Assembly (NCBI GenBank): GCA_020217265.1
Contig: JAIWOS010000120.1
Location: 1-6,550, forward strand
Direction of reading: 5' to 3'
DNA: 6,550 nt
Source: Thiobacillus sp.
GTDB lineage: Bacteria > Pseudomonadota > Gammaproteobacteria > Burkholderiales > Thiobacillaceae
Within the stretch, counting starts at the first letter, position 1. Each line of letters opens with the position of its first letter. Both the position numbers and the translations under genes were made by a program. Below the pieces are notes generated by a model. It worked only from the letters and a program-made list of their open reading frames with translations, made no database searches and was not told the origin of the DNA. Of the stretch, positions 5,868-6,550 are shown piece by piece.

Positions 5868-6413
5868 ATGAACGACGCCACGATCGACGCCGACGGCTGG
5901 TACGCCCCCGCGAACCGCATCGCCTCCCCCAACTGCGACGCGCGGCCGGACGGCGCCGCAATCGAACTCGTCGTCATCCACAACATCTCGCTGCCGCCCG
6001 GCGTGTTCGGCGGCGACGCCGTGATCGACCTCTTCACCAACCGCCTCGACTGGGACGCCCACCCGTATTACCAGGGCATCCGCGGCCTCAGGGTTTCCGC
6101 GCACTTCCTCATCCGCCGCGACGGCAGCCTGATCCAGTTCGTGCCCTGCGGGCTGCGCGCCTGGCATGCCGGCGTTTCGAGCTGGCAGGGTCGCGAACGC
6201 TGCAACGATTTCTCGGTCGGGATCGAGCTCGAAGGCAGCGACGACACGCCTTTCACCGACGCACAGTACGCGACGCTCGCGCCGCTCGTCGATGCGCTGA
6301 AACGCCGCTACCCCATCCGGGGCGTGGTCGGGCACAGCGACATCGCCCCGGGGCGCAAGACCGACCCCGGCCCGCACTTCGACTGGCGGCGCCTCGACGG
6401 CGATGCGGCCTGA
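5868..6413 (+). CDS. ampD: 1,6-anhydro-N-acetylmuramyl-L-alanine amidase AmpD
   Basis: AmpD is a cytoplasmic zinc amidase. It cuts the peptide from anhydro-muropeptides brought in during cell-wall recycling, and so keeps low the signal that induces AmpC beta-lactamase in species with ampR/ampC. The 181-residue protein is family length. Zinc ligands are His38 (VIHNIS), His156 (VGHSDIAPGRKTDPGP) and Asp166. Catalytic Glu120 (VGIELEG) and Lys164 are in their usual places. The segment SAHFLIRRDGSLIQFVP (77-93) is the amidase_2 core strand pair, followed by AWHAG (98-102). There is no signal peptide, as expected for AmpD rather than the periplasmic AmiD. The ATG at 5868 gives the usual N terminus (DGWY...RIASPNCD), with no visible Shine-Dalgarno sequence. 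The gene is divergent from hpt, and its last 11 bases overlap the next gene. Confidence 0.95.
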   Translation: MNDATIDADGWYAPANRIASPNCDARPDGAAIELVVIHNISLPPGVFGGDAVIDLFTNRLDWDAHPYYQGIRGLRVSAHFLIRRDGSLIQFVPCGLRAWHAGVSSWQGRERCNDFSVGIELEGSDDTPFTDAQYATLAPLVDALKRRYPIRGVVGHSDIAPGRKTDPGPHFDWRRLDGDAA

Positions 6414-6550
6414 CGCAAGACTCGTCGCGGCCTTCGCACTCGCGCTCGCGCTGACCGGGTGCGCGCCCACGCTCAACCTCGCGGTCGACCGCGCGCCCAG
6501 CGCGAGCCTGCCGCAAAGCGCCGACACGCCGCTGCAGGCGCAACTCGCCG
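6403..6550 (+). CDS. N-terminal part of a lipoprotein, possibly phospholipase D family (runs off the window)
   Basis: The ATG at 6403, inside the end of ampD in another frame, opens a reading frame with no stop to the window end (49 codons). It begins with a clear lipoprotein signal: Arg2 and Arg6, a hydrophobic stretch VAAFALALALTG, and a lipobox LTGC with Cys20 as the lipidation site. Position +2 is Ala, so outer-membrane delivery is likely. The mature start (NLAVDRAPSASLPQSADTPL) vaguely recalls the 'PS.AL..TADT.LG' region of lipoproteins of the phospholipase D/cardiolipin synthase-like family, but too little is visible to rely on this. No strong ribosome binding site is seen, so coupling to ampD translation is plausible. 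The presence of a secreted lipoprotein gene is well supported; its enzyme family is a guess. Confidence 0.7.
   Translation, partial: MRPDARLVAAFALALALTGCAPTLNLAVDRAPSASLPQSADTPLQAQLA

Noticed and set aside
5826..6527. 233-codon minus-strand frame opposite ampD and the lipoprotein start
   Set aside because: It is antisense to ampD, whose catalytic residues are all present. The translation looks like shadow sequence.
1..6550. CRISPR arrays, transposase genes, tRNA or rRNA genes, phage genes or defence systems
   Set aside because: No direct-repeat arrays, terminal repeats or such proteins were seen. The coding regions are continuous chromosomal genes of uniform composition.

Overview
The window is dense, high-GC chromosomal DNA with housekeeping genes and no sign of mobile elements, CRISPR, tRNA or rRNA. 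The protein types (GlnD with a GGYGRGELFPGSD motif, an RsuA/Def pair with a Def of the 177-residue 'LKMGDPRL...[11 protein letters not shown]' type, a methylthioinosine-type phosphorylase, AmpD) suggest a Gram-negative proteobacterium, most likely a betaproteobacterium. A sigma-28 promoter and a FlaF-family gene suggest that it is flagellated. The genus cannot be fixed from this sequence.

Layout. (1) 8-2551, plus strand: glnD, the nitrogen-status sensor that modifies PII proteins. (2) 2558-3159, minus strand: a two-gene unit, a FlaF-family gene followed by a 73-codon gene for a small basic protein, joined by an ATGA overlap. It meets glnD tail to tail with six bases between the stop codons, and an inverted repeat covers that junction. 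A near-consensus FliA (sigma-28) promoter lies upstream at 3206-3232, followed by a good ribosome binding site. (3) 3270-5816, minus strand: four overlapping genes, hpt - mtnP/MTIP-type phosphorylase - rsuA - def, almost certainly one operon. (4) 5817-5867: a 51-bp divergent intergenic region with two opposed -10-like hexamers, each exactly six bases from a start codon, and no Shine-Dalgarno sequence for either gene. (5) 5868-6413, plus strand: ampD. (6) 6403-6550, plus strand: the start of a lipoprotein gene that overlaps the end of ampD and runs off the window.

How the genes fit together. The phosphorylase carries Asn rather than Asp at the base-recognition position, which predicts a 6-oxopurine substrate (methylthioinosine) and hypoxanthine as product. 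The gene just upstream encodes the hypoxanthine phosphoribosyltransferase that would turn this base into IMP. RsuA (16S rRNA pseudouridylation) and Def (nascent-chain deformylation) both serve translation. AmpD recycles cell-wall muropeptides. The most interesting unit is the sigma-28-driven FlaF-like gene with its uncharacterised basic partner, placed among housekeeping genes with no flagellin or flbT in view.
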